A DNA stretch of 10,325 nt from Chloromonas sp. AAM2 (lineage: Eukaryota > Chlorophyta > Chlorophyceae > Chlamydomonadales > Chlamydomonadaceae). The position numbers were made by a program, and so were the translations under genes. The stretch spans positions 1,671 through 11,995 of the forward strand of contig QAXH01005554.1 in NCBI GenBank assembly GCA_004335635.1, in the 5' to 3' direction. The notes below the pieces were generated by a model. It searched no databases and had not been told where the DNA came from. It saw only the letters and a list, made by a program, of their open reading frames with translations. Positions 1 to 7,843 of this stretch are shown here, piece by piece (the stretch's first letter is position 1; every line of letters begins with the position of its first letter).

Positions 1-1086
1 AGGGCCCGGAACACTGGCACCTAGGCTGCTGGGTCAGGCTGACGAAGAACCAGACGCCCATCTCGCAGGCCAGTTTGCCTGGCGCCCATCACCAAGTTGC
101 AAAAAATTGTCTGTTTTAGAGTCCATTTCCAGCTTTCGCCAAGTTAAGGCGTCTCCAAGTTAAAGCGATAATACGGTACTTGACTGCGGTGTGACCAATG
201 CTCATGCGAAACTAATCAGTTGAGGATCATACCATCTTGAGTGTTCAGTGCACATACTAGCGCACCAGATCCTGAATGACGATTGTTGTGTTGTCTCATA
301 ATGCATTCAAATTGTCATGTATCGTAACGGGCTAGGAGCTGGTTACACATGGATATAATCTGCAGGAAATATAATCATGTAAATGGTTACCAGATCTAGC
401 AAACTCAGGGAACACGCGAAAGATCACATCTGAAAAACTGTCTAGTCCTGGAACTGTCCCAGAACTGGCAGACATTTTTTTTCCGCGCCTTCAGACAACT
501 TACATGGCTGCAGCAGTGGCACAGTCCTAGGCCTGGCAGGGAGAGTGCACTTCAAACTTGTTCTTACAGAGTATGACATCTAGCTTAGCACCCTGAACGG
601 TATGCTGGCACCCAGGGCCAAGAGCTAATTTAGTTCTCCTCACACCAACAAGGAATGCAGAAACGGCTCCTATCGCACAGGCCAAGCAGGCGACGCATGT
701 GCGGCAGGGCATCCCCACTCAATGATCAAGATTGTGCCTGTCAATGGTGGCGCCTTCAAGCAGGCCCTGTGAGCCCTACTGTAACCTGACAAAGCACGAG
801 GCCACAAGCCAAATGTATGCCATAACTTTGGCCAGAGCACGCCCAGACTGCGTCCACCTGGCAGCCGAGTGTCCCATACGCACCAGGACACCCCCCTGTG
901 GCAGCCGTCTGTGGCATTGGCATCCCACACAAAGCATTACTCAGCACACTTCAAAGGCTGAAGGGGTTCAGCTATAACCCCTTAGCGTCTGCTGGTTGGC
1001 CCACAGCCCTGCTCTCATCCCCTTGTCAACTGCCCTTGAGGTGACTCGATGCTGCATGTCCAAGCAGCTGCGGCTGCAGCTGCCTG
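1..1086. other. Non-coding stretch without a supported gene
   Basis: The first 500 bases are relatively AT-rich and have stops in all frames. From about 500 to 1086 the base composition rises in GC, but the open frames on the two strands are short and lack convincing protein character. The minus strand stays open from 718 to 527 with several cysteines, and I could not decide whether that is an exon. The stretch lies just downstream of the minus-strand stop at 1087-1089, so it probably contains the 3' untranslated region of that unit and then intergenic DNA. The minus-strand TGTAA motifs (read as ttaca near 500 and 565) would fit the usual green algal polyadenylation signal, but this is inference. 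Confidence 0.4.
961..983. repeat. Small inverted repeat, 8-bp stem
   Basis: The arms aaggggtt (961-968) and aacccctt (976-983) are perfect reverse complements around a 7-base loop. The hairpin lies about 100 bases past the minus-strand stop at 1087-1089, so it could form in the 3' untranslated region. An arm of this length can easily arise by chance. Confidence 0.4.
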
Positions 1087-1350
1087 CTAATCACTGTGGT
1101 GCACAACCTCTGCACCGACCTTGAGTGGCGCCACGCGTGTCACATGCTCTGCTGCTACCGGCTTCACCAGGTCTTCCAACAGGAGCGGTACATAGCGACA
1201 CGGCACGCGAAAGAGATGGCCTTCAAAGCTGACCTCAATGTCGCCTGGCACACCAACGTGGTGACCCTCCGAGGGCACCGCACTCAAGCCCACCATGACC
1301 AGCTCACTCCCTGGTGCAGTCATGGCCCTCAGAATTGCAGCACCAGCCGC
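1087..1350 (-). CDS. Probable 3'-terminal exon, unknown protein (unit A)
   Basis: The minus strand is open here and ends in TAG at 1089-1087. The translation has balanced composition and protein-like character, with alternating hydrophobic and charged segments such as GDIEVSFEGHLFRVP and YVPLLLEDLVKPVAAEH. No domain was recognised, and no membrane segment or signal peptide is seen. Two acceptors fit: gctctgcag before 1350, which starts in phase 0, and atgctgcag before 1397, which starts with two bases of a split codon. The first agrees with the phase-0 donor of the exon ending at 2171. The frame stays open up to 1464, but the part beyond 1397 is less protein-like. The product could be the end of a two-or-more-exon gene starting near 2347, or of the longer unit B. 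The opposite strand is also open over most of this region, but that reading is low in quality. Confidence 0.45.
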   Translation of the reverse strand, partial: AAGAAILRAMTAPGSELVMVGLSAVPSEGHHVGVPGDIEVSFEGHLFRVPCRYVPLLLEDLVKPVAAEHVTRVAPLKVGAEVVHHSD

Positions 1351-1675
1351 CTGCAGAGCACCGGCCTGCTTAGTTTTGGAGGTTTTCGTGACCTGTCCTG
1401 CAGCATTGTGTGAAACTGTTCTTGCTTCCAGGCACTGTATCCTTGAGTTTAGCCATGTACCCAACAGCTTGCCTTGTATCCAGAGCCATCAGAGTCATCA
1501 AAAAAGATGGTGGTGGCGGTCGTTGAGTGAAACTTGCATGATGAGACGGAAGACAGTTTACAATTTGGACCAGGGCTATGGGCTTGGCACATGGGCAAAG
1601 ACCAGTCACACTGACTATGGACGAACAGTCACCGGGGTCTGCTCTGGATACGGAGCAAAACTGCATACTGACTTT

Positions 1676-1762
1676 GCCATACCCGCCACAACCTGCTGGC
1701 ATACCCGCCGTTAGCATGTGCGCTGCTAGTGTTAGCATACCCGCTGTTAACATGACCGCTGA
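1676..1762. repeat. Degenerate short tandem repeat, unit about 15-18 bp
   Basis: Copies of a motif like gttagcatacccgct recur with substitutions: gcatacccgccgttagcat, gttagcatacccgctg and gttaacatgaccgct. It is a decayed minisatellite in non-coding DNA between the two exons of unit A. No function is suggested. Confidence 0.5.
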
Positions 1763-2084
1763 GAACGGCGACTGCTGACGCGCAAGGAATGTTCTAGGCT
1801 GGGCGTTGCACGACAAGGCAAGGTTTTGTGCCCCTCCAACTCACACACTGCAGCAGAAACCCCATTACACTGGTCTGACCGTGCTGAACAGTACGTGGGC
1901 CGGCAGCATGCAGCGCTGACACAGGCTCAGCATTTATGGAGGGTGTGCACAAGGGTGGTATGTGCAGTGTGCATCCAGACTGATACTGGTTGACTCGCCT
2001 CTCTGCCCTGCCCCGCCCTTCACCCTGCAGGCTCATGTCTTGATTCTTGGCAGGCAAGGCTGTGCAGACAGGTGCGCTGCATCC

Positions 2085-2130
2085 AAATGCCTGCATTCAT
2101 AGGCCTGCATTTCCACATGCCTGCATTCTT
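2085..2130. repeat. Three degenerate copies of a 14-16 bp motif
   Basis: The phrase gcctgcatt occurs three times (near 2089, 2103 and 2119), with spacers cat-ag and tccacat. It is a short decayed tandem repeat within the putative intron of unit A. Confidence 0.5.
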
Positions 2131-2170
2131 ATACAATGAGATGCCTTTTCAGCGCACCCTTGTTACACAC

Positions 2171-2347
2171 CTGTAGGTTCTTGATGTGTGTGGTGAACGC
2201 AGCTTGTGACTGCTGGACCTCCGTGCGCTTGCAGGAGACTTGAACCACTGGTCCATTGTCCAAGTATAGGAGCAGGTCAAACTCAGCAGGACCGAGCCGG
2301 CCCCACCACATGTAGTATAGACCCTTGCTGCTACGGGTCATCACAAA
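2171..2347 (-). CDS. Probable exon, unknown protein (unit A)
   Basis: The minus strand is open from 2347 to a good donor, CTACAG|GTGTGT, with the exon ending at 2171 in phase 0. The reading is strongly protein-like: an aromatic run YYMWWGRLGPAEF is followed by DLLLYLDNGPVVQVSCKR, and a helical, glutamine-rich tail AAFTTHIKNLQ precedes the donor. I do not recognise a family. Two starts are possible. An acceptor (cacatag) before 2347 would make this an internal exon in phase 0. Otherwise the ATG at 2341-2339 could be a true start codon. If it is internal, the upstream partner would be in unit B. The in-frame stop after the donor, at about 2129, supports splicing here. Confidence 0.5.
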
Positions 2348-2412
2348 CTATGTGACTGTGAACATGCACCATGAGATGTAGAGGTAGTGTGTTGCCTTGT
2401 CTCAGGCTCTGC

Positions 2413-2513
2413 TCATTGTTCGTCGGCATCTGCCTCTCGCAGCATGCGCGTAAGGCACGAGAGCGCTGAGCAAACGGCACCGACCACATTCTCAAGGCAG
2501 CTATTACTGCTGC
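2413..2513 (-). CDS. Candidate last exon of unit B
   Basis: After an acceptor gcgctgcag, two bases complete a split codon and a 32-codon frame runs to TGA at 2415-2413. The reading ENVVGAVCSALSCL followed by TRMLREADADEQ looks like an amphipathic helix with an acidic C-terminus. Its phase-1 start agrees with the donor TCAG|GTTGGT at 2874/2873, which ends the preceding block. The exon is short, and the same bases are open in another minus frame running from 2918 to 2331, so the choice between frames rests on protein character and splice phase only. Confidence 0.35.
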
Positions 2514-2873
2514 CTGCAGCGCTATGGGTTCAAGGCAAGACCAGGGCACAGCTAGCTGCCCAGCGGCAGCACCAACTAACGGGTGCAGTGTCTGCCCTGT
2601 TAATGGCGGTGCCTGGGTCCTGCAGAGAAGGGCCTGCCAGAGTAGAAAACTATCGTGCTCATGGCGAGCTGCATGTAAGCATGCTTCAACAGGAGTGTGG
2701 CCAATCAGGTGCCGCTGGCCGCACACCTCAACTAGCAGAGAGTCTCTGGGCTTACGGCCCCCAGCAGTCACCAGTTGTACGGAAATGATGGCGTTTTGGC
2801 TCACGGCCCAGGCTTTGAGTGGGCATGGGCTTGCATACCAGCCTATGCTGCTTGCATGCATGAGCGCACCAAC

Positions 2874-3138
2874 CTGACAAGCCCACTGCGTTGCAAATGT
2901 CGCCCAGTAAGTCCTCACGGACCAACACCTCCAGCACCTGGCCTTCAGCCTTGGTCAGCTGGCGCTCTGCTGCGTCTGTGCTGGCTGTGGCTGGCTGCTG
3001 GCCAGAATCGCCGTTGGAGTACGCCTGCAGGGTGTTCCTTGTGATGAGCACCGGATCGCTGAGGACCACCTTTCCGGGCTGACATGGTGCGCGAGCCAGG
3101 TACCCTGCCTGCACCAACTGCTCTGCGGCTCCCCAGTC
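2874..3138 (-). CDS. Exon segment of unit B, downstream of a frame change
   Basis: This block continues the protein of 3428-3139 in the next minus frame. It opens DWGAAEQLVQAGYLARAP, continues with GKVVLSDPVLITRNTLQAY, and ends with a leucine- and glutamate-rich helix around LTKAEGQVLEVLVREDLL. The composition is that of a real soluble, mostly helical protein. Possible donors are GCA|GTGGGC near 2889 (phase 0) and TCAG|GTTGGT with exon end 2874 (phase 1); the latter fits the acceptor at 2513. No family was recognised. The join to the upstream segment needs either a one-base indel near 3139 or a very short intron, described separately. Confidence 0.5.
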
Positions 3139-3428
3139 CTGCGGTGATTGGGCTGTATATGGCCTCGCCTGTTTCCTGAATTCTGGTCAACACCTTCAAG
3201 TAATCCGCTCTCAGTGCGCTCAGGTCCGCCAACTCACGGGCAGCGACCACCATGAGGGGCAGCTCTGGCTCGCGCGCTATCTGAGCCAGGGCCCGCCCAT
3301 GCGTCGACACCACACGCAGCAAGCTGCTGGGGTACATGCTGGGGTGGTACGTGGTGAGCATGCCAGCCAGCAGGTGGACGCTCACCTGTGGCATTCGAAT
3401 CAGGGGTACCACACCCAAGTTAGAACGG
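3139..3428 (-). CDS. Exon of unit B, unknown protein
   Basis: The exon begins after a canonical acceptor, ttgtgcatgcag, with one base completing a codon. It then reads in frame through LGVVPLIRMPQVSVHLLAG, TTYHPSMYPSSLLRVV and REPELPLMVVAARELADLS to about 3139. The protein is hydrophobic-helical without an obvious membrane span. The frame remains open to 2945, but beyond about 3139 it becomes basic and low in protein character, while the next frame becomes clearly protein-like at GACTGGGGA (3138). This marks a frame change inside the exon. The start phase agrees with the donor TTACG|GTTTGT at 3547/3546. No family was recognised. Confidence 0.5.
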
Positions 3429-3546
3429 CTGCATGCACAAAATGAGCAGCATGCCCGTCATACACACAGCATGCAGTTGAGTGTGACATGGAGTAGGAGT
3501 AAGGTGTGACACAGTGTGCACGGATGCGTGCATGAGGTGCACAAAC

Positions 3547-3668
3547 CGTAAGTTGTCTTGCTGGCTGGGTTCTGCCACTGCAGCCAGTACAATCGAGCGC
3601 GCCAGTACAATCAACACTTGACGGTAATCTGAGCATTGGACCTTTGGCAGGCAGATATTGAGGTCAAC
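3547..3668 (-). CDS. Candidate short exon of unit B
   Basis: After the acceptor ttggcgtag a 40-codon frame reads VDLNICLPKVQCSDYRQV, then LIVLARSIVLAAVAEPSQQD, and reaches a possible donor TTACG|GTTTGT in phase 2. This matches the phase of the acceptor before 3428, leaving an intron of 118 bases. The hydrophobic stretch in the middle could be a buried helix. The start phase (0) does not match the phase-1 donor of the exon ending at 3816. So either that upstream donor is different, an exon or indel was missed, or this block is not coding. Confidence 0.35.
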
Positions 3669-3815
3669 CTACGCCAACAAAGGCCAGCGACTGACAAACA
3701 ACCATCCCGTACTATCGTACTGCAATGCTTGAGCGTACAATGCATTGTGCATGCAACAGTATATGATTGAAAAAAGCGTTACTGCACGTTACTGCACAAA
3801 CTCCTAGTCGCTCAC

Positions 3816-4053
3816 CCATACAGAACGCCTTGACCGCCCAGCACATCTTGAACGTGGCTCTGGATGCTGTCTTGAAGTAGGAAGTGCAGGGGGCGTACAG
3901 GCAGTGGTGGGTATGAGGGGTGCCATTGCTCCCGGGCCAGGAAGTTTTCCACTGCTGCTGCCACCTGGAGAACTCGTCGAACAAGGCTGGAATGCCAAGG
4001 TACGCCTGCAAGACCGTGGACAGAATCCGGAAACGATCCAATCTAGGGGGGCA
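3816..4053 (-). CDS. Internal exon of unit B, unknown protein
   Basis: The exon is bounded by an acceptor aacaggcttcag and a strong donor ATGG|GTGAGC, with an in-frame stop shortly after the donor. It starts in phase 0, matching the donor at 4796, and is 238 bases long. The reading contains PRLDRFRILSTVLQAYLG, then PALFDEFSRWQQQW, and a tail with FKMCWAVKAFCM. Aromatic and basic residues are frequent and several cysteines cluster in the second half. I do not recognise a domain. The matched phases with the upstream exon across a 742-base intron are the best support. Confidence 0.55.
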
Positions 4054-4080
4054 CTGAAGCCTGTTTAGGCACAGCACTTA

Positions 4081-4130
4081 TTATCATTATTAATAACTTA
4101 TTTATTTATTTATTTATTTATTATTAATTA

Positions 4131-4167
<37 letters not shown>
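4081..4167. repeat. AT microsatellite: (TTTA)n and (ATT)n
   Basis: About seven copies of a TTTA tetranucleotide around 4098-4122 are followed by about twelve copies of the trinucleotide ATT from about 4131 to 4167. It lies just upstream, in transcription order, of the acceptor before the exon at 4053. An AT-only run of this length stands out in an otherwise GC-rich window. Confidence 0.95.
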
Positions 4168-4169
<2 letters not shown>

Positions 4170-4269
4170 TAACTGATTAGCTCAATGCTGTGCCGGCTGT
4201 GAGTTTAGGATGCACCCCCTCAGCCTGGGACTTCCGCATCACCGGTTCACCCCTGCTGCTTCGTCGGCC

Positions 4270-4335
4270 GGCACAGGCATATACAATCCGCCTGTATTCC
4301 GTTGTTCAGCTTGACAGCTTGTATATGCCTGTGCC
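4270..4335. repeat. 17-bp perfect inverted repeat
   Basis: The arm ggcacaggcatatacaa (4270-4286) is the exact reverse complement of ttgtatatgcctgtgcc (4319-4335), separated by 32 bases. It lies in a pyrimidine-rich region inside the putative 742-base intron. In RNA it would form a stable hairpin. It could be part of a short non-autonomous transposable element, but I see no clear target-site duplication. Confidence 0.85.
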
Positions 4336-4795
4336 TGTTATTTTCCCCGTCCCAGCTACTGCGCTGTGCTATTTCCGCCGCCATCCCTGTAGATCATCGT
4401 CAATCCTCCGTATCCTCTACTGCTACGTCCTCTACTGTCTCCATGTCCGCTGCCTCGTTTGAATTGTTTCGTCTCCAGCTACCGAGGTCCATTATCCACC
4501 CCCGTTGCTGCTGCAACCCGTATAATTATACATCTTACTAGGTATTAGGCCTTCAGTCACAAGAGCTGTCTAGCGCCTGATAGTCCATACGCGGTTTGAC
4601 CTGTGAGACGCCCCAAGCTTGTCAGAGCAATAAGCAGCGCACGATGCCATGCAACCATGTAACGTGGCAGGCAATGCATGAGAGCGTGAATGCGTGTGCA
4701 TGCATGAGCGTGACTGAGTTCAACGGCTAAACTTTTACACCACATACAGTTGGTACTTCTATGTTTACTACTGCCTACTTCTGTTTTGTACTCAC

Positions 4796-5256
4796 CAGTG
4801 ATATCAGTAACAGCACTTGCTCAGCAGTAGTGGTCTGAGGAAGGTTGTAGTGGCATGGCAGGTAGCATATGAAGCGACTGCGTGGTGCCGGGTGGCCGTG
4901 TTGGCCCTCCAGCAGGCTGATGGCTGTCACCTGTGCCCATGGGTTGCTGAATGACATCCCAGAGCGACGACGGCCACCTAGGCAAGCTACCAAAGCCTCT
5001 GGCTGGCTACGTGCTGCCTGCACCAGTGCATCTACGACATCGTAGCGCGGGCAGGCCATGTCTCCTGGCAGGGGCTTGACATCACACGTGAACAGCCCGT
5101 CCTCTGGCACGTGGTAGATGTTGGCGATAAGGGCGGCCTTGAGATTGGCCGGAAGCTCCATGGTCTCAATGAAGGCATTAAGCTCGTCAGCGGTTGAGGC
5201 TGCTGGCACTGTATGCTGCGCCATCCAATCACGCAGATCGGACTTGGGGCTGCTGC
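4796..5256 (-). CDS. Large internal exon of unit B, unknown protein
   Basis: This is one of the clearest coding blocks in the window. It starts after the acceptor gtgatgcag with two bases completing a codon, and ends at a near-consensus donor CACTG|GTGAGT in phase 0, after 461 bases. Beyond the donor the frame reaches a stop within 20 bases. The reading includes SDLRDWMAQHTVPAAST, ELNAFIETMELPANLKAAL, YDVVDALVQAARSQPEAL and EQVLLLISL. It looks like a soluble, helical protein with cysteines near FTCDVKPLPGDMACPRYD. No catalytic motif or known fold is evident to me. Its start phase matches the donor at 7130, and its end phase matches the acceptor at 4053. Confidence 0.65.
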
Positions 5257-5727
5257 CTGCATCACAGCACGGGCACGAACACACTGCTGTTAGTCAGATG
5301 ACACTGCTGTGGCATCATCATTGAGATCAGTTGTAACAGACAGCAGCTGGTGTTGCGAGGCCATCTTTGTGCCTTGCACGCACTAGACGCCTATCTGCAC
5401 CTGGTAATGGCTCACCAAGGGGTGAGTGCAGTGCATGCAACCCTCGTCCTCGGGTTCATGTGTTATCTGCCAGGATAGTGTGTTTTAGATTGCAACTTCG
5501 TGATGACTTCCAGTCTGAACCCCGCCGTAAATGTATGACATGTGACGTGCCCACACGAGCCACCCCTGCATGCATTGCTTGTTTCAACAAGCAGCAGGCT
5601 GCAGTACTGACAGTGTCACGTTCCTGTTTGCTTGAGTGTTTTACAGCACGCAATCTTTGTCTCCGCACGCAATCATCGCACCACAATTATCCCAGCCTGA
5701 TAATCTCGCTGCAGGATTATTATGTGT

Positions 5728-5758
5728 TAGTGTCAGACAACATGCGTGTCTGACACTA
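5728..5758. repeat. Perfect 12-bp hairpin
   Basis: The arm tagtgtcagaca (5728-5739) pairs exactly with tgtctgacacta (5747-5758) around a 7-base loop, acatgcg. There are no mismatches in the stem. It lies in the putative long intron of unit B. Confidence 0.9.
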
Positions 5759-6278
5759 TCTGACTCACACCCTTGCGTGCACTGTCCGTTGCAGGCTGCA
5801 TGACCGCAAAGATCAAGCTGCGCATTCCCAAGGACTGAATGCAGTCGGACATCAGTGCTGGAGCTCTCAGCTCCCTAGCACACATGGGTCGCACTGTTGA
5901 GCGCTTGAGCACCAGCTTGATTTAGCATGATGGTGGCCAGCCGTGTCAATGGACAGTTCGATGGCCCAAGGAACTCTCTGTAAGGCAGAATACACATACC
6001 TCGCCTGCGCTGCGGAGGTGCCAACTGTGTCTGTAGCCCGCCTGCAAGGAAGCAAGCAGAACAGTGCACTGCAACCCGACTGCAACGCATGTGCATATGT
6101 GCCTGCTGTCAGTGACGGAGCTGCTGTGGTGACCTTGGGACACCAAACTGGCAATATGCCAGCCTGCTCACAGCCATGTACCGGCACATGGGCAGCGGCG
6201 CATGCAGGATGCTGCTGCTTAGCTCAGGAGGGAATGCAATTGAGTGTGGATGCTCATGCAGGGAGAAAGGACAGAGGA

Positions 6279-6322
6279 CGCCGGTAGGCGTAAGTAAGGC
6301 CGCCGGTAGGCGTAAGTAAGGC
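6279..6322. repeat. 22-bp perfect tandem duplication
   Basis: Two identical head-to-tail copies of a 22-base unit beginning cgccggtagg and ending gtaagtaaggc occupy 6279-6300 and 6301-6322, followed by four bases of a third copy. Identity suggests a recent duplication. Each copy contains a GTAAGT word on the plus strand, which resembles a splice donor, but no plus-strand exon supports its use. Confidence 0.95.
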
Positions 6323-6547
6323 CGCCGTGCTATGCACAACCAACATGCGCACCTATGGAACAGGGATCCGAACCTGTTGTTCCCACACACCCTGAGCTCC
6401 TTTCCTGCTGCTGCACTGGCAGGCTGGGTTTGAGAATTGCGAAGTATTTCTGGCGTTCCCAGAGCCCTTTTACTTTAGGTCCACTGGCACAGTCGCCGGT
6501 TGTGGCGGGGCACCTAGCCACTTTTGAGTAAGGTAGAATTTGGCGAA

Positions 6548-6618
6548 CCTCTATTGGTGGACTAGAAGCGCCCCGACTCCCACCAGAATTAATCCTGGTA
6601 CCCTCCACCAATGAGAGG
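6548..6618. repeat. Imperfect inverted repeat, about 14-bp arms
   Basis: The arm cctctattggtgga (6548-6561) is nearly the reverse complement of tccaccaatgagagg (6604-6618); one extra base is needed. A second quasi-palindrome, ccagaattaatcctgg, lies in the loop at about 6583-6598. The whole could fold into a nested hairpin or be the remnant of a small inverted-repeat element. Confidence 0.6.
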
Positions 6619-6819
6619 CAACGCTCCAGCCACGTCAGCTGCCGGGCCATGCAGGGAGATTACTATGCGCGCACATGCAACCAAGGTCGCTCCATGCCTA
6701 CCACCCTATTGAAAGCAACACTGGGGAATTTGCATGACGGCAGACTCGCACTGATTGCATGCAGAATCGCACAGGTGCGCCTTCACCACCCACGTGCAGC
6801 TCTTTTTGTTGCTTCGCCT

Positions 6820-6959
6820 GTGACTGGGGCTCAAGCAGGTGACTGGGGCTCAAGCAGGTGACTGGGGCTCAAGCAGGTGACTGGGGCTCAAGCAGGTGAC
6901 TGGGGCTCAAGCAGGTGACTGGGGCTCAAGCAGGTGACTGGGGCTCACGCAGGTGACTG
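6820..6959. repeat. 19-bp minisatellite, seven units plus a partial
   Basis: The unit gtgactggggctcaagcag is repeated head to tail from 6820 to 6952. Six units are identical and the seventh (6934-6952) has one change (cacgcag for caagcag). Seven bases of an eighth unit follow. The near-identity implies recent expansion. On the minus strand each unit reads ctgcttgagccccagtcac. It lies inside the putative long intron of unit B, shortly after its donor. Confidence 0.97.
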
Positions 6960-7129
6960 TTGCACCCGTTGCTGCAACCAAGACTCAAAACAACCTGACC
7001 CACCAGGGTTAGGGTGCATACACCAGGGTGCAAGCAGGACATGTGATGTGTAATGCCTGAGGGCAGCTTGAAGCCCAATGCCCTGAGGCCAGAGTGTGGT
7101 GTATGGCATGGCCTTTGCACACTGCGCAC

Positions 7130-7348
7130 CTGCTCCACGCTTGCCCTTCTGGAGTCTCGCCCATGCAAGCACGAACACGGGAGGGTCGTTGGAACCCAAC
7201 TTGTCAAAGGCCTTAACGGGAAAGTCGTCCAGCAAGTCAAGCAGCTCAGCAAGCTCTTGTGCTGCTCCCTCCCGTTCCTGCTCGGAGGTGCTGCCCAACT
7301 TGGGTTCCAGTGCCTTCTTGAGCTTCTCAAACACCCACTGCCTTGGGT
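7130..7348 (-). CDS. Internal exon of unit B, helical unknown protein
   Basis: The minus strand reads FEKLKKALEPKLGS, then a strongly acidic helix EGAAQELAELLDLLDDFP, then VKAFDKLGSNDPPVFVLAW and ARLQKGKRGA before the donor GCAG|GTGCGC (phase 1). The heptad-like leucines in the middle suggest an amphipathic helix or short coiled coil. The acceptor is either cccatgcag before 7348 or caaggcag before 7337; the latter starts in phase 0 and fits the small exon ending at 7510. The downstream phase agrees with the exon starting at 5256. Beyond the donor the frame stays open to 6945, but the sequence becomes low in quality and runs into the minisatellite. Confidence 0.55.
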
Positions 7349-7509
7349 CTGCATGGGCAGAAGAGGCATTGCCTTGGGCACACAGGCCTTTGTACAGCTA
7401 CACAACACGGCCTGACTCCAGCCTAACTGTCCCGGTAAAGCACCCGGATACGGCATTGCTACCCCAGCCTGGGAGTTTATGACGGCTCCATGTGATTGCT
7501 GGCGACCAC

Positions 7510-7558
7510 CTGGCACACCCGAGAGTCACAAAAATATTTGGCTGCAGTGTAGGCCACC
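7510..7558 (-). CDS. Candidate mini-exon of unit B
   Basis: Between acceptor ggtttgcag and donor TGCCAG|GTGGTC lies a 49-base block: one base completing a codon, then 16 codons reading VAYTAAKYFCDSRVCQ. Its start phase fits a donor at 7591/7590 and its end phase fits the acceptor before 7337. The support is phase agreement and splice motifs only. Confidence 0.3.
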
Positions 7559-7590
7559 CTGCAAACCTGGACTAGTGAGCCAGAACCCAC

Positions 7591-7628
7591 CTGGGGCAGC
7601 TCCATTGGTGGCCCAGGAGACCACCCTG
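7591..7628 (-). CDS. Candidate mini-exon of unit B
   Basis: A 38-base block lies between acceptor ggctatgcgcag and donor CCCCAG|GTGGGT. It starts in phase 0 and ends in phase 2, fitting the candidate exons on both sides. The reading is QGGLLGHQWSCP. It is too short to judge by composition, so this is a weak call. Confidence 0.22.
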
Positions 7629-7843
7629 CTGCGCATAGCCGGGCAGTTGTGAGAAGCAGGCGCAATGGAGCAACTGCATGCAGAGTCCATGTCGCATGAG
7701 GGGAGGGATATGCTAAAGGCACCATGCATGCTGGCGCAGCTCAGGTTGTCGCAGCAACAGTCACCGTTGGTCTGATACCTACCTCTGTGTTGCTCTGTTG
7801 TCGTAACGCAGCTTGGTGCAAGGCCATAGACCTCTTATGACAC

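Larger units (their letters stand above)
4054..4795 (-). other. Putative intron of unit B carrying repeats
   Basis: The stretch runs from donor GTGAGTAC (4795) to acceptor gcttcag (4054), about 742 bases. It has no convincing coding frame. It holds an AT-only microsatellite near its 3' end, a pyrimidine-rich segment (about 4190-4545) and a 17-bp inverted repeat. The composition differs from the flanking exons, so part of it may be an inserted element. Confidence 0.5.
5257..7129 (-). other. Putative long intron of unit B (about 1.9 kb)
   Basis: The stretch lies between donor GCAG|GTGCGC (7129) and acceptor gtgatgcag (5257). I found no exon in it that I would defend. It contains a perfect hairpin (5728-5758), a 22-bp tandem duplication (6279-6322), an imperfect inverted repeat (6548-6618) and a 19-bp minisatellite (6820-6952). 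Open frames on either strand, up to about 114 codons, have poor protein character. A small missed exon remains possible. Confidence 0.4.

Noticed and set aside
527..718. Minus-strand open frame, cysteine-rich, 63 codons
   Set aside because: Some protein-like character near its end, but no clear acceptor or partner exon. Too weak to call as an exon.
2387..2788. Plus-strand open frame of 133 codons
   Set aside because: Composition is low in quality (runs of Ser, Gln, Ala) and it lies opposite minus-strand candidate exons; no splice or start context supports it.
2331..2918. Minus-strand open frame of 195 codons
   Set aside because: It is the longest minus frame in the area, but its reading is rich in Cys, His and Gln without protein-like segments. 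The neighbouring frames give better segments with splice-like borders (2874 upwards and 2513-2413).
5943..6287. Plus-strand open frame of 114 codons
   Set aside because: Cysteine- and alanine-rich reading with no recognisable segment, lying inside the putative long intron; open frames of this size are expected by chance in GC-rich DNA.
6945..7129. Extension of the exon 7348-7130 into the minisatellite
   Set aside because: The frame stays open, but protein character ends at the GTGCGC donor and the rest reads into repeat DNA.
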